64,000 nt of DNA from DASPKM01 sp963817075 (GTDB lineage: Bacteria > Bacteroidota > Bacteroidia > Chitinophagales > Chitinophagaceae), in NCBI GenBank assembly GCA_963817075.1, contig CAWFMT010000009.1, positions 62,001-126,000 on the forward strand. The letters run 5' to 3'. This document shows, one piece after another, positions 1 through 8,303 of this stretch (the first letter of the stretch is position 1; every line of letters begins with the position of its first letter). The notes below the pieces were generated by a model. The model searched no databases. It saw only the letters and a program-made list of their open reading frames with translations, and was not told the DNA's origin. The position numbers and the translations under genes are program-made.

Positions 1-46
1 TCTCATTCTTCATTAGTTTCAGCAGTTGGATCCGTTCCATTTTCAT
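1..46 (-). CDS. Possible start of a gene downstream of the sigma factor (partial)
   Basis: An ATG at 46 reads leftward off the window edge as MKMERIQLLKLMKNE without a stop. It begins 14 bases after the sigma factor stop codon on the same strand, as expected for a second gene of the same transcript. Only 15 residues are visible, so no family can be named. Small proteins encoded directly behind such sigma factors are often regulatory, but that is context only. It could equally be a chance open frame. Confidence 0.35.
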   Translation of the reverse strand, partial: MKMERIQLLKLMKNE

Positions 47-60
47 AAGTAAAGAATTGA

Positions 61-642
61 TCAAAGTGCGATCCGTTTTTGTACCATCATTTTTCGCAGG
101 TTGATCAGACCATAGCGCATTCTTCCCAGAGCAGTATTAATGCTGCAGTTTGTAAGCGCTGCGATCTCTTTGAAACTAAGGTCAGCGTAGTGACGCAAAA
201 CGATCACTTCCCTCTGATCCTCGGGAAGGAGATCAAGCATCTGACGAACACGGTCATGACTTTGACGTTTCATCATCTTCACATCGGCTCCATCCTCTGT
301 GAAATTGATCACTTCAAAAATGTCACGGTCATCACTGGTTTTGATTGCAGGAGTACGTTTCACTTTTCTGAAATGGTCAACACAAAGGTTGTGGGCAATG
401 CGCATAGCCCAGGGAAGGAATTTGCCTTCCTCTGTATACCTACCGCCGCGGATTGTATCGATAACTTTGATCAATACGTCCTGAAAAATGTCTTCGGCAA
501 GGTATTTGTCTTTGACAAGAAAGAGAATGGAAGTGTACAGCTTATCCTTATGTCTGAGGACAAGGGTTTCCAACGCATGTAAATTTCCCTCTTGGAAATT
601 TTGGATCAATTCATGATCCGTCATAGAGCGTAGCGATTTCAT
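61..642 (-). CDS. RNA polymerase sigma-70 factor, ECF-like
   Basis: A 193-residue sigma factor that would direct RNA polymerase to a set of promoters. Region 2 spans roughly residues 20-90, with the core-binding segment around YLAEDIFQDVLIKV and the promoter-melting stretch ending in LCVDHFRKVKR. Region 4 spans roughly 130-185, with the helix-turn-helix LSFKEIAALTNCSINTALGR preceded by LPEDQREVIVLRHY. The two are joined by an acidic linker. No anti-sigma gene is visible inside the window, but a further open frame starts 14 bases downstream and runs off the edge. An alternative start at residue 7 (MTDHELIQ) is possible. The 9-base direct repeat at 750-769 lies upstream and could be a control site. 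The regulon is unknown. Confidence 0.9.
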   Translation of the reverse strand: MKSLRSMTDHELIQNFQEGNLHALETLVLRHKDKLYTSILFLVKDKYLAEDIFQDVLIKVIDTIRGGRYTEEGKFLPWAMRIAHNLCVDHFRKVKRTPAIKTSDDRDIFEVINFTEDGADVKMMKRQSHDRVRQMLDLLPEDQREVIVLRHYADLSFKEIAALTNCSINTALGRMRYGLINLRKMMVQKRIAL

Positions 643-749
643 AAACTTCTACGGTTTTTGAAGGTGATAGGATATTATTTATGGATTTTAATGCTAAACG
701 GCTTTTCTGTGTAGAAGCGATGTCAATAGGCGAAGAGTTTTAGTTGTTT

Positions 750-769
750 CAAATAGTGTACAAATAGTG
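750..769. promoter_or_regulatory. 9-base direct repeat upstream of the sigma factor
   Basis: CAAATAGTG occurs twice, at 750-758 and 761-769, separated by TA. The pair sits in the 263-base spacer between the divergent sigma factor and uvrA genes, about 110 bases upstream of the sigma start. The spacing of 11 bases places both copies on nearly the same helix face, as for a dimeric regulator or a repeated promoter element. On the minus strand each copy contains TATTTG, a partial Bacteroidota promoter core. The role is inferred only. Confidence 0.3.
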
Positions 770-888
770 ACTAAAGATAGAGAAATTTTTAAAAAAACAA
801 CAGTTTCCAAAAAATATTTCCCGCCTTAATCTTTTCTATAAAAGAATGATAATTAGAAACCCTTAAAACCTCGTTGACCCTAATGCAA

Positions 889-896
889 TACTTTTG
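889..896 (+). promoter_or_regulatory. Bacteroidota -7 element (TAnnTTTG) before uvrA
   Basis: TACTTTTG matches the Bacteroidota housekeeping -7 consensus exactly. It ends 9 bases before the ATG at 906, so the predicted transcript has almost no leader. A TTG at 874-876 is closer than the usual -33 spacing. The element also contains the TTG at 894 that would otherwise extend the reading frame by four codons, which argues for ATG 906 as the true start. Confidence 0.6.
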
Positions 897-905
897 CAAC
901 CTTCT

Positions 906-3710
906 ATGTCTATTACGAATTCAACGCTTACAAAAGAGGCTAACAGGCCCGGTTCAGGGAAGAAAGACGTGATCCTGATCAAGGGCGCCCGGGTGCATAA
1001 TCTTAAGAACATCACTGTTGAAATTCCCCGCAATAAACTTGTTGTTGTTACAGGAGTTTCCGGATCTGGGAAGTCTTCCCTTACCATTGATACCCTGTAT
1101 GCGGAAGGTCAAAGGCGATATGCCGAAAGCCTTAGTGCGTATGCCCGCCAGTTCCTGACAAGGATGAACAAACCTGACGTGGACTATATCAAGGGTCTTT
1201 GTCCTGCCATTGCCATTGAACAGAAAGTGATTACCAGAACTCCCAGGTCTACTGTGGGGAGTATGACGGAAACATACGATTACCTAAGGCTACTCTTTGC
1301 CAGGGTTGGAAAAACCATCTCCCCCATTAGTGGAAAGGAAGTGAAGAAGGATGATGTCAAGGATGTAGTGGAAGAAATAAGCAGGTTTAATGAAGGAGAC
1401 AAGGTATTTATACTTATCCCCTTTAAGCAACATCATAACAGAGATGTAAATGAAGAATTGAACATTCTCACTCAGAAAGGGTTTTCAAGGCTATATATAA
1501 ATAAGGAGGTCAAAAGGATAGAGGAGTTATTAGAGGAAAAGACCTGGAAACCTGGTAAGCACGCCTATGTACTGGTAGACCGTATTGTGGTAAAAGAGTT
1601 TGATGAGGATGACAAGCATCGTTTGTCCGATTCAGTGGGAACAGCCTTCTATGAAGGCGAAGGAGACATTTACCTAGAAAAGAATGGCACTGAATTACTC
1701 CATTTCAATAACCGCTTTGAACTCGATGGAATGCAGTTCGAAGAACCAGTCCCTAACCTCTTTTCCTTTAATAACCCTTTTGGTGCCTGCCCGGTTTGTG
1801 AGGGTTTCAGCCAGGTTTTGGGAATTGATGAAGATCTGGTGATCCCGGATAAGACTGCCAGTGTGCATGAGGGAGCAGTAGCTCCATGGAAAGGAGAGAA
1901 ACTTGGATGGTGGAGGGAACAATTCATTAAGGCAGCTAAAAAGACTGGTTTTCCAGTTCATAAACCCATCATCGATCTAACCAAGGATCAATACCGGCTA
2001 CTCTGGGAAGGAAATAAGGATGTTAGTGGGATAAATGACTTTTTTAAGGAGGTCGAACAAAACTTGTATAAGGTTCAATACAGGGTTTTGTTATCAAGAT
2101 ATCGTGGACGAACGCTTTGCAGCGAGTGTAAGGGATATAGACTAAGAAAAGAGGCGCTGTTTGTCAAGGTCCAGGGTAAGCATATTGGTGAATTATGCGA
2201 GATGCAGGTAAAAGACCTTAAGGTTTGGTTTGATGAGTTGCAATTAAGTGAATTTGATCAACAGGTTGCAAAGAGGATTTTGCTGGAGATCAATCAACGC
2301 ATCAATACACTTCTTGATGTGGGCCTGAGCTATCTCACCTTGAACAGACTTGCGAATAGTCTAAGTGGTGGCGAAAGTCAGCGCATCCAGCTCACTCGTT
2401 CGCTTGGGAGTAACCTGACTAATTCCTTATATATACTGGATGAACCCTCAATCGGTTTGCATTCCCGTGATACAGCCAGGTTGATACGCGTCCTTAAATT
2501 TCTGCGTGATCTCGGGAATACTGTTGTGGTGGTAGAACACGATGAGCTCATGATGAGGGAAGCCGATCACATCATAGATATGGGTCCCCTTGCGTCTCAC
2601 CTGGGCGGTGAAGTTGTGGCTGAAGGAAATTACGATAAGATCATTGCTGATGTGGGGAGTCTCACAGGTAGATATTTGAAGGGTCAGATGAAGATCGATA
2701 TCCCAAAAACTCTTCGCAAATGGAATCGCTCAATAACTATTGAAGGAGCCAGGCAGCATAATCTTAAGAATATTGATGTCCAGATCCCGCTTAATGTTCT
2801 TTGCGTGGTTAGTGGAGTGAGTGGAAGCGGAAAGACAACCCTCATTAAGCAAATTCTGTATCCCGCATTAAAAAAGATCAAAGGTGAATTTGTAGACAAG
2901 GTAGGATTGCATAAGGGAATTACAGGAGATGTTGACCAGATCCACCAGGTGGAGATGGTGGATCAAAACCCAATTGGGAAATCATCGAGAAGTAATCCAG
3001 TTACTTATATCAAGGCATATGACGACATAAGAGATGTGTTTTCACGCCAGCCACTTTCAAAAATGAGAGGTTTCCAACCAAAACATTTTTCCTTTAATGT
3101 AGACGGCGGACGATGTGATGCATGTAAAGGTGAAGGGGAGCAGGTTGTGGAAATGCAGTTCCTTGCAGATGTTCATCTTACTTGTGATGTCTGTGGCGGA
3201 AAACGTTTCAAAGAGGAAGTGCTTGAGGTTAAGCTGAATGAAAAGAGCATACATGATGTTTTGGAGATGAGTGTTGATGAAGCGCTTGCGTTTTTTAGAC
3301 CTGAAAAATCAATTTACAATGCAATTAAGCCCTTAAGTGATGTTGGTCTGGGGTATGTTAAGCTGGGACAATCTTCTGCTACGCTATCAGGAGGGGAGGC
3401 ACAACGTGTGAAGTTGGCTTCTTTTTTAGGAAAAGGTAAAGGACATGGGCATATTCTCTTCATATTTGATGAGCCTACTACCGGACTTCATTTTCATGAT
3501 ATCAATAAACTACTTACATCATTTAACGCATTAATTGATCAGGGTCATTCAATTCTTGTTATTGAACACAATATGGACATTCTGCGTTCTGCTGATTGGA
3601 TCATAGATCTGGGGCCAGAAGCAGGTGATGGAGGCGGGGAATTAGTGTTTAGCGGCAAGCCTTTAGATATGAAAAAAGTTAAACAAAGCATCACTGGCAG
3701 ATATATCTGA
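906..3710 (+). CDS. uvrA: UvrA excinuclease ATPase (class lacking one zinc CxxC pair)
   Basis: UvrA is the damage-sensing ATPase of nucleotide excision repair and loads UvrB on lesions. This 934-residue protein has two ABC modules. The first has Walker A GVSGSGKSS near residue 50 and signature LSGGESQRIQL near 485. The second has GVSGSGKTT near 635 and LSGGEAQRVKLA near 827. The zinc hook CDACKGEG...CDVCGG lies near 735. The ATG at 906 is preferred over the TTG at 894, which lies inside the promoter. Unusually, the CxxC that should precede CPVC in the insertion zinc module reads F-E-L-D instead, and the cysteine after LLFARVG is also missing. This may be the second UvrA paralogue known in many Bacteroidota rather than the main one. 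Confidence 0.95.
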   Translation: MSITNSTLTKEANRPGSGKKDVILIKGARVHNLKNITVEIPRNKLVVVTGVSGSGKSSLTIDTLYAEGQRRYAESLSAYARQFLTRMNKPDVDYIKGLCPAIAIEQKVITRTPRSTVGSMTETYDYLRLLFARVGKTISPISGKEVKKDDVKDVVEEISRFNEGDKVFILIPFKQHHNRDVNEELNILTQKGFSRLYINKEVKRIEELLEEKTWKPGKHAYVLVDRIVVKEFDEDDKHRLSDSVGTAFYEGEGDIYLEKNGTELLHFNNRFELDGMQFEEPVPNLFSFNNPFGACPVCEGFSQVLGIDEDLVIPDKTASVHEGAVAPWKGEKLGWWREQFIKAAKKTGFPVHKPIIDLTKDQYRLLWEGNKDVSGINDFFKEVEQNLYKVQYRVLLSRYRGRTLCSECKGYRLRKEALFVKVQGKHIGELCEMQVKDLKVWFDELQLSEFDQQVAKRILLEINQRINTLLDVGLSYLTLNRLANSLSGGESQRIQLTRSLGSNLTNSLYILDEPSIGLHSRDTARLIRVLKFLRDLGNTVVVVEHDELMMREADHIIDMGPLASHLGGEVVAEGNYDKIIADVGSLTGRYLKGQMKIDIPKTLRKWNRSITIEGARQHNLKNIDVQIPLNVLCVVSGVSGSGKTTLIKQILYPALKKIKGEFVDKVGLHKGITGDVDQIHQVEMVDQNPIGKSSRSNPVTYIKAYDDIRDVFSRQPLSKMRGFQPKHFSFNVDGGRCDACKGEGEQVVEMQFLADVHLTCDVCGGKRFKEEVLEVKLNEKSIHDVLEMSVDEALAFFRPEKSIYNAIKPLSDVGLGYVKLGQSSATLSGGEAQRVKLASFLGKGKGHGHILFIFDEPTTGLHFHDINKLLTSFNALIDQGHSILVIEHNMDILRSADWIIDLGPEAGDGGGELVFSGKPLDMKKVKQSITGRYI

Positions 3711-3909
3711 GTTTATTTTTGTTAATAGGATGAAAGGATTTGCATTTTCATTAATCGTTTATTATGTTTGCTCCCCATCCCAATTGAATCCTCCTTCGAA
3801 ATCACCCCTAGCTGACTTTCTGTTCCACAATCCTTGTAAAGCTCATACTATCCAAATCTCCTAACCATTTAGGGAATTTTTCAATTTGTCAACTATAAAA
3901 ACTCTTAGT

Positions 3910-5010
3910 ATGAGAAAGTTTTACTCTGGAATTTTATTGGTATTTGGTTTTCTGATCGGTCAGTTGGCGCTAGGGCAGACTTGTGCCGTTAGTACAACTA
4001 ATCCTGCCCCAACCCCCGCAATACCGGCAACAAGTATCGCTGTTAACGCCTCAAGTGGCTTCTATACAGTTGGAACGAATGTAGCCTTGGTAACTGGCAA
4101 TATTGCAAACTTTAATACTAACGCCGCCCAAGCCACGGATAGATTAGCATCTCCCGTTTTCTTTTATTCAACAGCTCAAACTGCTGTTTATTTTAGAGTT
4201 CACTTGGATGCGGATCATCCATCTCAAAACTCGACTGTAACAGCCTATTCCATCTCAATTTTTACAGGTAGTGGAACTCAAGCATTCACCTGTTCTCAAA
4301 CTTCAGGTGGTATTTTGCCCATAACTGTCACTCCAGCCGGCACCGATTATTATTTTACAATCAGTGGAGTTTCATTACCAGCAAATACAAATTTTCGTAT
4401 CAGATTGGGCTTGACAGTAGATAGTAGAGATCTTAATGTTACTGCTTTTCAATCTAACGCTACACCTGCGCCAGCCGGAACAACTCTTCCCGCTAAATTG
4501 GACAATTTTGACGCTGCATCCGCAGGTACTGGAATCAAATTAAGCTGGTTATCTTCTGATGAAGTTGGCGTTGCTAAATATGATATTGAGCGTAGCACCA
4601 ATGGTTCAAGCTTCCAATTAATTGGTTCTGTTGCTGCTGAAAACAAGAAAAATTATTCATTCGTTGATAACCTCCCAACATCAAGCAGCAATTATTACAG
4701 GTTGCGTATTGTAGATGCAGATGGTCGCGCTAAGATCAGCCATATTGTAAGCGTTCGCGCTAAAGCTGTTCTTGGAATTGAAACCTTCCCTAACCCAGTT
4801 AGAGACCGCTTGTTGGTTCAACATCCAAAAGCTACTAAGGGTACCAAGCTTCAATTGATGAACGTTCAGGGTCAGTTAGTAAGATCAGTGGAAGTTCCAA
4901 CTAATGCAGTTGCAACTCCAGTTGACATGTCATCACTGAGAGCTGGCGCTTATTATATCATATTCAAATCCACTACTGAAACTTTCAGTCAGAGGATCGT
5001 TAAGGAATAA
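3910..5010 (+). CDS. Secreted protein with T9SS type A sorting domain
   Basis: A 366-residue exported protein of unknown function. MRKFYSGILLVFGFLIGQLALGQ is split here as a short basic n-region, a hydrophobic core and cleavage after ALGQ. The ATG at 3910 gives a normal signal peptide, while the in-frame TTG at 3886 only adds a short tail. The middle part (about residues 30-190) is rich in Ser, Thr and Ala and not recognised. Residues about 200-290 resemble a fibronectin-like segment (WLSSDEVGVAKYDIERS). The last 75 residues, starting at FPNPVRDRLLV and ending SQRIVKE, are a T9SS type A sorting domain, so the protein should cross the outer membrane through T9SS and be released or anchored. 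A strong terminator follows at 5036. Confidence 0.85.
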   Translation: MRKFYSGILLVFGFLIGQLALGQTCAVSTTNPAPTPAIPATSIAVNASSGFYTVGTNVALVTGNIANFNTNAAQATDRLASPVFFYSTAQTAVYFRVHLDADHPSQNSTVTAYSISIFTGSGTQAFTCSQTSGGILPITVTPAGTDYYFTISGVSLPANTNFRIRLGLTVDSRDLNVTAFQSNATPAPAGTTLPAKLDNFDAASAGTGIKLSWLSSDEVGVAKYDIERSTNGSSFQLIGSVAAENKKNYSFVDNLPTSSSNYYRLRIVDADGRAKISHIVSVRAKAVLGIETFPNPVRDRLLVQHPKATKGTKLQLMNVQGQLVRSVEVPTNAVATPVDMSSLRAGAYYIIFKSTTETFSQRIVKE

Positions 5011-5035
5011 CTTTCTTACTGTTATAATCGAGAAG

Positions 5036-5072
5036 CCATCATTTGCCACAAGCAGATGGTGGTTTTTCTTTT
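5036..5072 (+). terminator. Rho-independent terminator of the T9SS cargo gene
   Basis: The arms CCATCATTTGC (5036-5046) and GCAGATGGTGG (5052-5062) pair over 11 positions, including two G-T wobbles, around a five-base CACAA loop. A T-rich tail follows at once. It lies 25 bases behind the stop codon at 5010. Confidence 0.85.
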
Positions 5073-5078
5073 AGAACT

Positions 5079-5153
5079 GAAGTCGGCGGTCAGAGGTCAG
5101 AAGTCAGAATTGACCCAATAACACACGTCTCACGACTCACGATTCACGATTTG
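5079..5153. repeat. Intergenic word repeats (GTCAGAAGTC and CTCACGATTCACGA families)
   Basis: The stretch between two convergent genes contains GTCAGAGGTCAGAAGTCAGAA-type repeats followed by CTCACGACTCACGATTCACGA-type repeats. The same words recur at 12084-12310, 29297-29325, 32184-32210, 35215-35240, 43233-43290 and 43770-43850, always outside genes. Function unknown. Confidence 0.6.
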
Positions 5154-5162
5154 ATGCTGCTA

Positions 5163-5702
5163 CTAGTTAATCTTATTAAAGATCTCAATAGGACTATTGC
5201 AGATCATGATGCGGTCTTCAAGTTTTTCATATAGAAAGCCTTCTTTTTCTAACAGCACTAAATGGTGGATGAGGTGATTATAAAAACCTCCGGAATTTAA
5301 GAGATAGATTTTTTTATTGTGGATTTTGAGTTGGTTCCAGGTGAGCATTTCAAACAACTCGTCAAGCGTCCCAAATCCTCCCGGCAGAATTATCGCAGCA
5401 TCCGAAAGATCAAACATCATCTTTTTCCTGGCGTGCATATCTGGGACAATCGCCATTTCGCTAACCCTGTCGTGTTTGGCTTCCCACTCAATTAGCAATT
5501 TAGGAATGACGCCTATAATTTTTCCTTCATGTTTCAGAATTTCATCGGCAATGGCCCCCATTAATCCTTTATTTCCTCCTCCGTACACAAGTTTCAATCC
5601 CAGCAGTGCAATTAATTTTCCCAATTCCGCCGCATGTTTCTCATATATGGGGTTATTGCCGATCTTGGATCCACAGAATACAGCTACAGATTCGATTTTC
5701 AT
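5163..5702 (-). CDS. LOG-family / TIGR00730 Rossmann-fold protein
   Basis: A 179-residue protein of the lysine-decarboxylase-like LOG family. Characterised members are cytosolic phosphoribohydrolases that cut cytokinin ribotides or nucleoside 5'-monophosphates into base and ribose 5-phosphate. The N-terminus VAVFCGSKIG and the glycine-rich LVYGGGNKGLMG (about residues 38-50) form the Rossmann nucleotide pocket. The family signature PGGFGTLDE lies near residue 108, with the family arginine just before it in MHARKKMMF. Length fits the family. It stands alone and is convergent with the T9SS cargo gene. The old label lysine decarboxylase should not be used. The natural substrate here is not known. 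Confidence 0.9.
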   Translation of the reverse strand: MKIESVAVFCGSKIGNNPIYEKHAAELGKLIALLGLKLVYGGGNKGLMGAIADEILKHEGKIIGVIPKLLIEWEAKHDRVSEMAIVPDMHARKKMMFDLSDAAIILPGGFGTLDELFEMLTWNQLKIHNKKIYLLNSGGFYNHLIHHLVLLEKEGFLYEKLEDRIMICNSPIEIFNKIN

Positions 5703-5839
5703 AATACTGGTTACTTCGGTAAAGGGAATACAAATTTTTTTATCCTCAAAATTGAATAGTCCCTTTTAATTCTTTCTTTTGCTTAGTAGTTAAGGGTTTG
5801 CATAGAAGTAAAGGGGCGAAAGTTTTCGAAAAAATGCTG

Positions 5840-5882
5840 CGTTCCTGGCGTTCCTTAGCGGCCTTGCGCCTTAGCGGTTAAA
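5840..5882. repeat. GCG-CTTAGCGG intergenic repeat (half copy)
   Basis: GCGTTCC, GGCGTTCC, CTTAGCGG, CTTGCGCC and CTTAGCGGTTAA follow each other just upstream of the symporter start. The same vocabulary appears at 12107-12192, 19364-19402, 27380-27421, 29336-29417 and 43726-43758. This copy has only one arm of the dyad seen at 12107 and 29336. Confidence 0.55.
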
Positions 5883-5898
5883 ATCTAATTGGTAATAA

Positions 5899-7440
5899 AT
5901 GTCTGCAACACTCCTGTTTTCCTTCGTCATTGGATATTTTGTACTCCTCCTTGCTGTTGCATATTTCACTTCAAGGAATTCCAATAATGATTCTTTTTTT
6001 ATTGGCAACCGTAATTCAAACTGGATGCTGGTGGCTTTTGGGATGATCGGCACCTCCTTATCAGGTGTGACATTTGTTTCTGTGCCTGGGACCGTTGGCG
6101 ACTATGCCGGGTCAAGTTTTAAGGGTTTTGCGTACTTCCAGGTAGTGATTGGCTATTTCATAGGGTATTTCATTATTGCCTTTGTTTTGCTGCCGCTCTA
6201 CTACAAAATGAACCTTACTTCTATATATAATTATCTGCAGAAAAGGTTCGGGAATATTTCATATAAGACCGGAGCGCTTTTTTTTATCCTCTCCAGAACC
6301 GTCGGCGCAACTGCTCGGCTTTACCTCGTAATCTTTGTTTTGCAGGAATTCATACTTGAGGATCTGGGTGTTCCATTTCTCGTTACAACGTTTATCATCA
6401 TCCTGATGATACTTCTTTACACTTTTGAGGGAGGAGTAAAAACAATTGTCTATACTGATACTTTGCAGACATCCTTTATGCTGCTGGGCCTCATCGTTTG
6501 TGTAGTTTATATTTTGAATAATCTGGGACTGTCTTTCAGTGGAGCAATGGAAACCTTAAATGAAGGCGGCTACACCAGAATATTTAATACTGATCCGCAG
6601 AGTCGAGGATTTTTTCTCAAGCAAATTGTAGGTGGCATGTTCATTACTGTAGCGATGACAGGATTGGACCAGGAGATGATGCAAAAAAATATCAGTGTTA
6701 AGAATTTGAAAGACTCGCAGAAGAATATGATGACCTTCAATGTCATTATCCTGGTAGTTAATTTCTTATTTCTTCTTCTTGGAGGACTTCTATACCTCTA
6801 CGCTATTAATAATGGAGCGGAATATCAACAGGTAATGATTGATGGAAGTCCCAAGTGGCAATTGATCATGGATGGAAAAAATGTGATCGGCGATTCCTTA
6901 TTTCCCAGTGTGGCTTTGACAATGCTTCCTCAGGCAATATCTATCATTTTCATAATTGCATTGATCTCTGCACTGTTCCCAAGTGCTGATGGGGCTCTGA
7001 CGGCTCTTACTTCTTCTTTTTGCATAGATATTCTTGGGATTAAGCGACGTGAGGATTTGTCAGAAAAGGAAAGAAAGAAAATCAGGCTTACTGTTCACCT
7101 TACGTTTGCAATAATCTTCGTCCTGTGTATAATTGGATTTAAGGAAATTGGAAGCCGCTCGATCATTGACAAGATCCTGGATTTTGCAGGATATACATAT
7201 GGTCCCTTGCTTGGATTATTTTCTTTCGGGATCCTGACAAAACGGAGGTTGCCTGAGACATATCTTATTACGGCTATTTGTTTAATTTCTCCATTGCTCT
7301 GTTACTTGATATCAGTTAATGCGCCTCGTTGGTTTGGTGGATTCCAGATCGGGATTGAATTGTTATTGCTAAATGGTCTCTTGACCTTTGTTGGACTTTG
7401 GTCTATCAGTAAACGAAATTCAGAAATAGAAAGATCCTGA
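5899..7440 (+). CDS. Sodium:solute symporter (SSS/SLC5 family)
   Basis: A 513-residue inner-membrane transporter of the SSS family, which uses the sodium gradient to import small solutes such as sugars, amino acids or vitamins. About 13 hydrophobic segments alternate with short loops along the whole length. The N-terminal half carries the typical GMIGTSLSGVTFVSVPG stretch (about residues 48-65), which belongs to the first inverted LeuT-fold repeat. ALFPSADGALTALTSSF near residue 355 is the matching conserved segment of the core. The start ATG is at 5899, and no TAnnTTTG element was seen close to it. It has no obvious operon partner, so the substrate cannot be named. Confidence 0.9.
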   Translation: MSATLLFSFVIGYFVLLLAVAYFTSRNSNNDSFFIGNRNSNWMLVAFGMIGTSLSGVTFVSVPGTVGDYAGSSFKGFAYFQVVIGYFIGYFIIAFVLLPLYYKMNLTSIYNYLQKRFGNISYKTGALFFILSRTVGATARLYLVIFVLQEFILEDLGVPFLVTTFIIILMILLYTFEGGVKTIVYTDTLQTSFMLLGLIVCVVYILNNLGLSFSGAMETLNEGGYTRIFNTDPQSRGFFLKQIVGGMFITVAMTGLDQEMMQKNISVKNLKDSQKNMMTFNVIILVVNFLFLLLGGLLYLYAINNGAEYQQVMIDGSPKWQLIMDGKNVIGDSLFPSVALTMLPQAISIIFIIALISALFPSADGALTALTSSFCIDILGIKRREDLSEKERKKIRLTVHLTFAIIFVLCIIGFKEIGSRSIIDKILDFAGYTYGPLLGLFSFGILTKRRLPETYLITAICLISPLLCYLISVNAPRWFGGFQIGIELLLLNGLLTFVGLWSISKRNSEIERS

Positions 7441-7496
7441 TGCGCGAAATTCGATAGTATCTCAAATTTAAACTCATATTCAGAGGTGATAGATTA

Positions 7497-7592
7497 TAGC
7501 CTTTCGTGTCTATGTTTCTACTATGTGACTATGTGGTTAATATTTTCACAAGAGCAACAAAAACACATAGGCACATAGGTGTTTATATTTTT
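7497..7592. repeat. CTATGTG dyad repeat
   Basis: CTATGTTTCTACTATGTGACTATGTGG-type repeats (about 7507-7536) face the inverse AAACACATAGGCACATAGGTG (about 7560-7581) across an AT-rich spacer, so the transcript could fold into an imperfect hairpin. It fills most of the 217 bases between the symporter and the methyltransferase. No second copy lies in this window. Confidence 0.5.
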
Positions 7593-7646
7593 TATGACGA
7601 ACAAATACATATAGTCATAAATAATGCATCATAAAATAGGTTAAGC

Positions 7647-7654
7647 TATTTTTG
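7647..7654 (+). promoter_or_regulatory. Bacteroidota -7 element before the O-methyltransferase operon
   Basis: TATTTTTG matches TAnnTTTG exactly and ends three bases before the ATG at 7658. It would drive the three-gene unit ending with hpt. A transcript starting about 5-7 bases after the element would begin at or within the start codon region, so the mRNA should be leaderless or nearly so. No clear -33 TTG at 17-23 bases is visible. Confidence 0.55.
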
Positions 7655-7657
7655 CAA

Positions 7658-8296
7658 ATGGAGTTGATTAATCCACTTGCACACACATATGCAGAAAAAT
7701 TCAGTTCTGCTGAAGACGATCTATTAAACCGAATTGCTCAGGAAACTTATGCAGGCCACCCCCAAGCGCAGATGCTTAGCGGACATTTACAGGGCAAATT
7801 TCTGGAAATGATCAGTTGCCTGGTGAGACCTGCCAGAATCCTGGAAATCGGCACTTTTACAGGATATAGTGCCCTTTGTCTTGCAAAGGGATTGTTAAGC
7901 AATGGCAAACTTCATACAATTGAGCTTAGAGAAGAGGATGCAAACACCGCTTTGCAAAATTTTCACAAGGCAAAAACATCTGAAAGGATAATTTTACATC
8001 TGGGTAATGCGTTGAATATCATTCCTGAATTAATGGAAGAATGGGACCTGGTTTTCATAGATGCTGATAAGATAAATTATAAGGCTTATTACGAATTGGT
8101 TTTACCGAAGGTCAAAAAGGGAGGGCTCATACTGGCCGACAATGTTCTCTTTCACGGTGAAGTCCTGGAAGAGCCAATAACTGGTAAGAATGCCCGGGCT
8201 ATTCAGGAGTTTAATGACCATATTAAGAATGATGATCGCGTAGATCATGTTCTAGTGACCATCCGTGATGGATTGATGATGATACGCAAAAAATAA
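7658..8296 (+). CDS. Class I SAM-dependent O-methyltransferase (catechol OMT-like)
   Basis: A 212-residue cytosolic methyltransferase of the small O-methyltransferase family (the caffeoyl-CoA/catechol OMT group), transferring methyl from S-adenosylmethionine to hydroxyl groups in a metal-dependent way. ILEIGTFTGYSALCLAKGL (about residues 62-80) is the SAM-binding motif I, and DLVFIDADKINYKAYY near 132 includes the acidic metal site. ADNVLFHG near 161 supplies the next metal ligands. ATG 7658 is chosen because the upstream TTG at 7652 sits within the promoter element. It is the first gene of a tight unit: the glucosaminidase starts 7 bases later and hpt 3 bases after that. The substrate is unknown. 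Confidence 0.9.
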   Translation: MELINPLAHTYAEKFSSAEDDLLNRIAQETYAGHPQAQMLSGHLQGKFLEMISCLVRPARILEIGTFTGYSALCLAKGLLSNGKLHTIELREEDANTALQNFHKAKTSERIILHLGNALNIIPELMEEWDLVFIDADKINYKAYYELVLPKVKKGGLILADNVLFHGEVLEEPITGKNARAIQEFNDHIKNDDRVDHVLVTIRDGLMMIRKK

Positions 8297-8303
8297 AAAA
8301 CTG

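Noticed and set aside
79..582. Open frame of 167 codons antisense to the sigma factor gene
   Set aside because: The opposite strand encodes an unmistakable sigma factor with regions 2 and 4, and this frame has no protein-like pattern.
5317..5769. 150-codon plus-strand frame opposite the LOG-family gene
   Set aside because: The minus-strand PGGFGTLDE protein explains the open frame.
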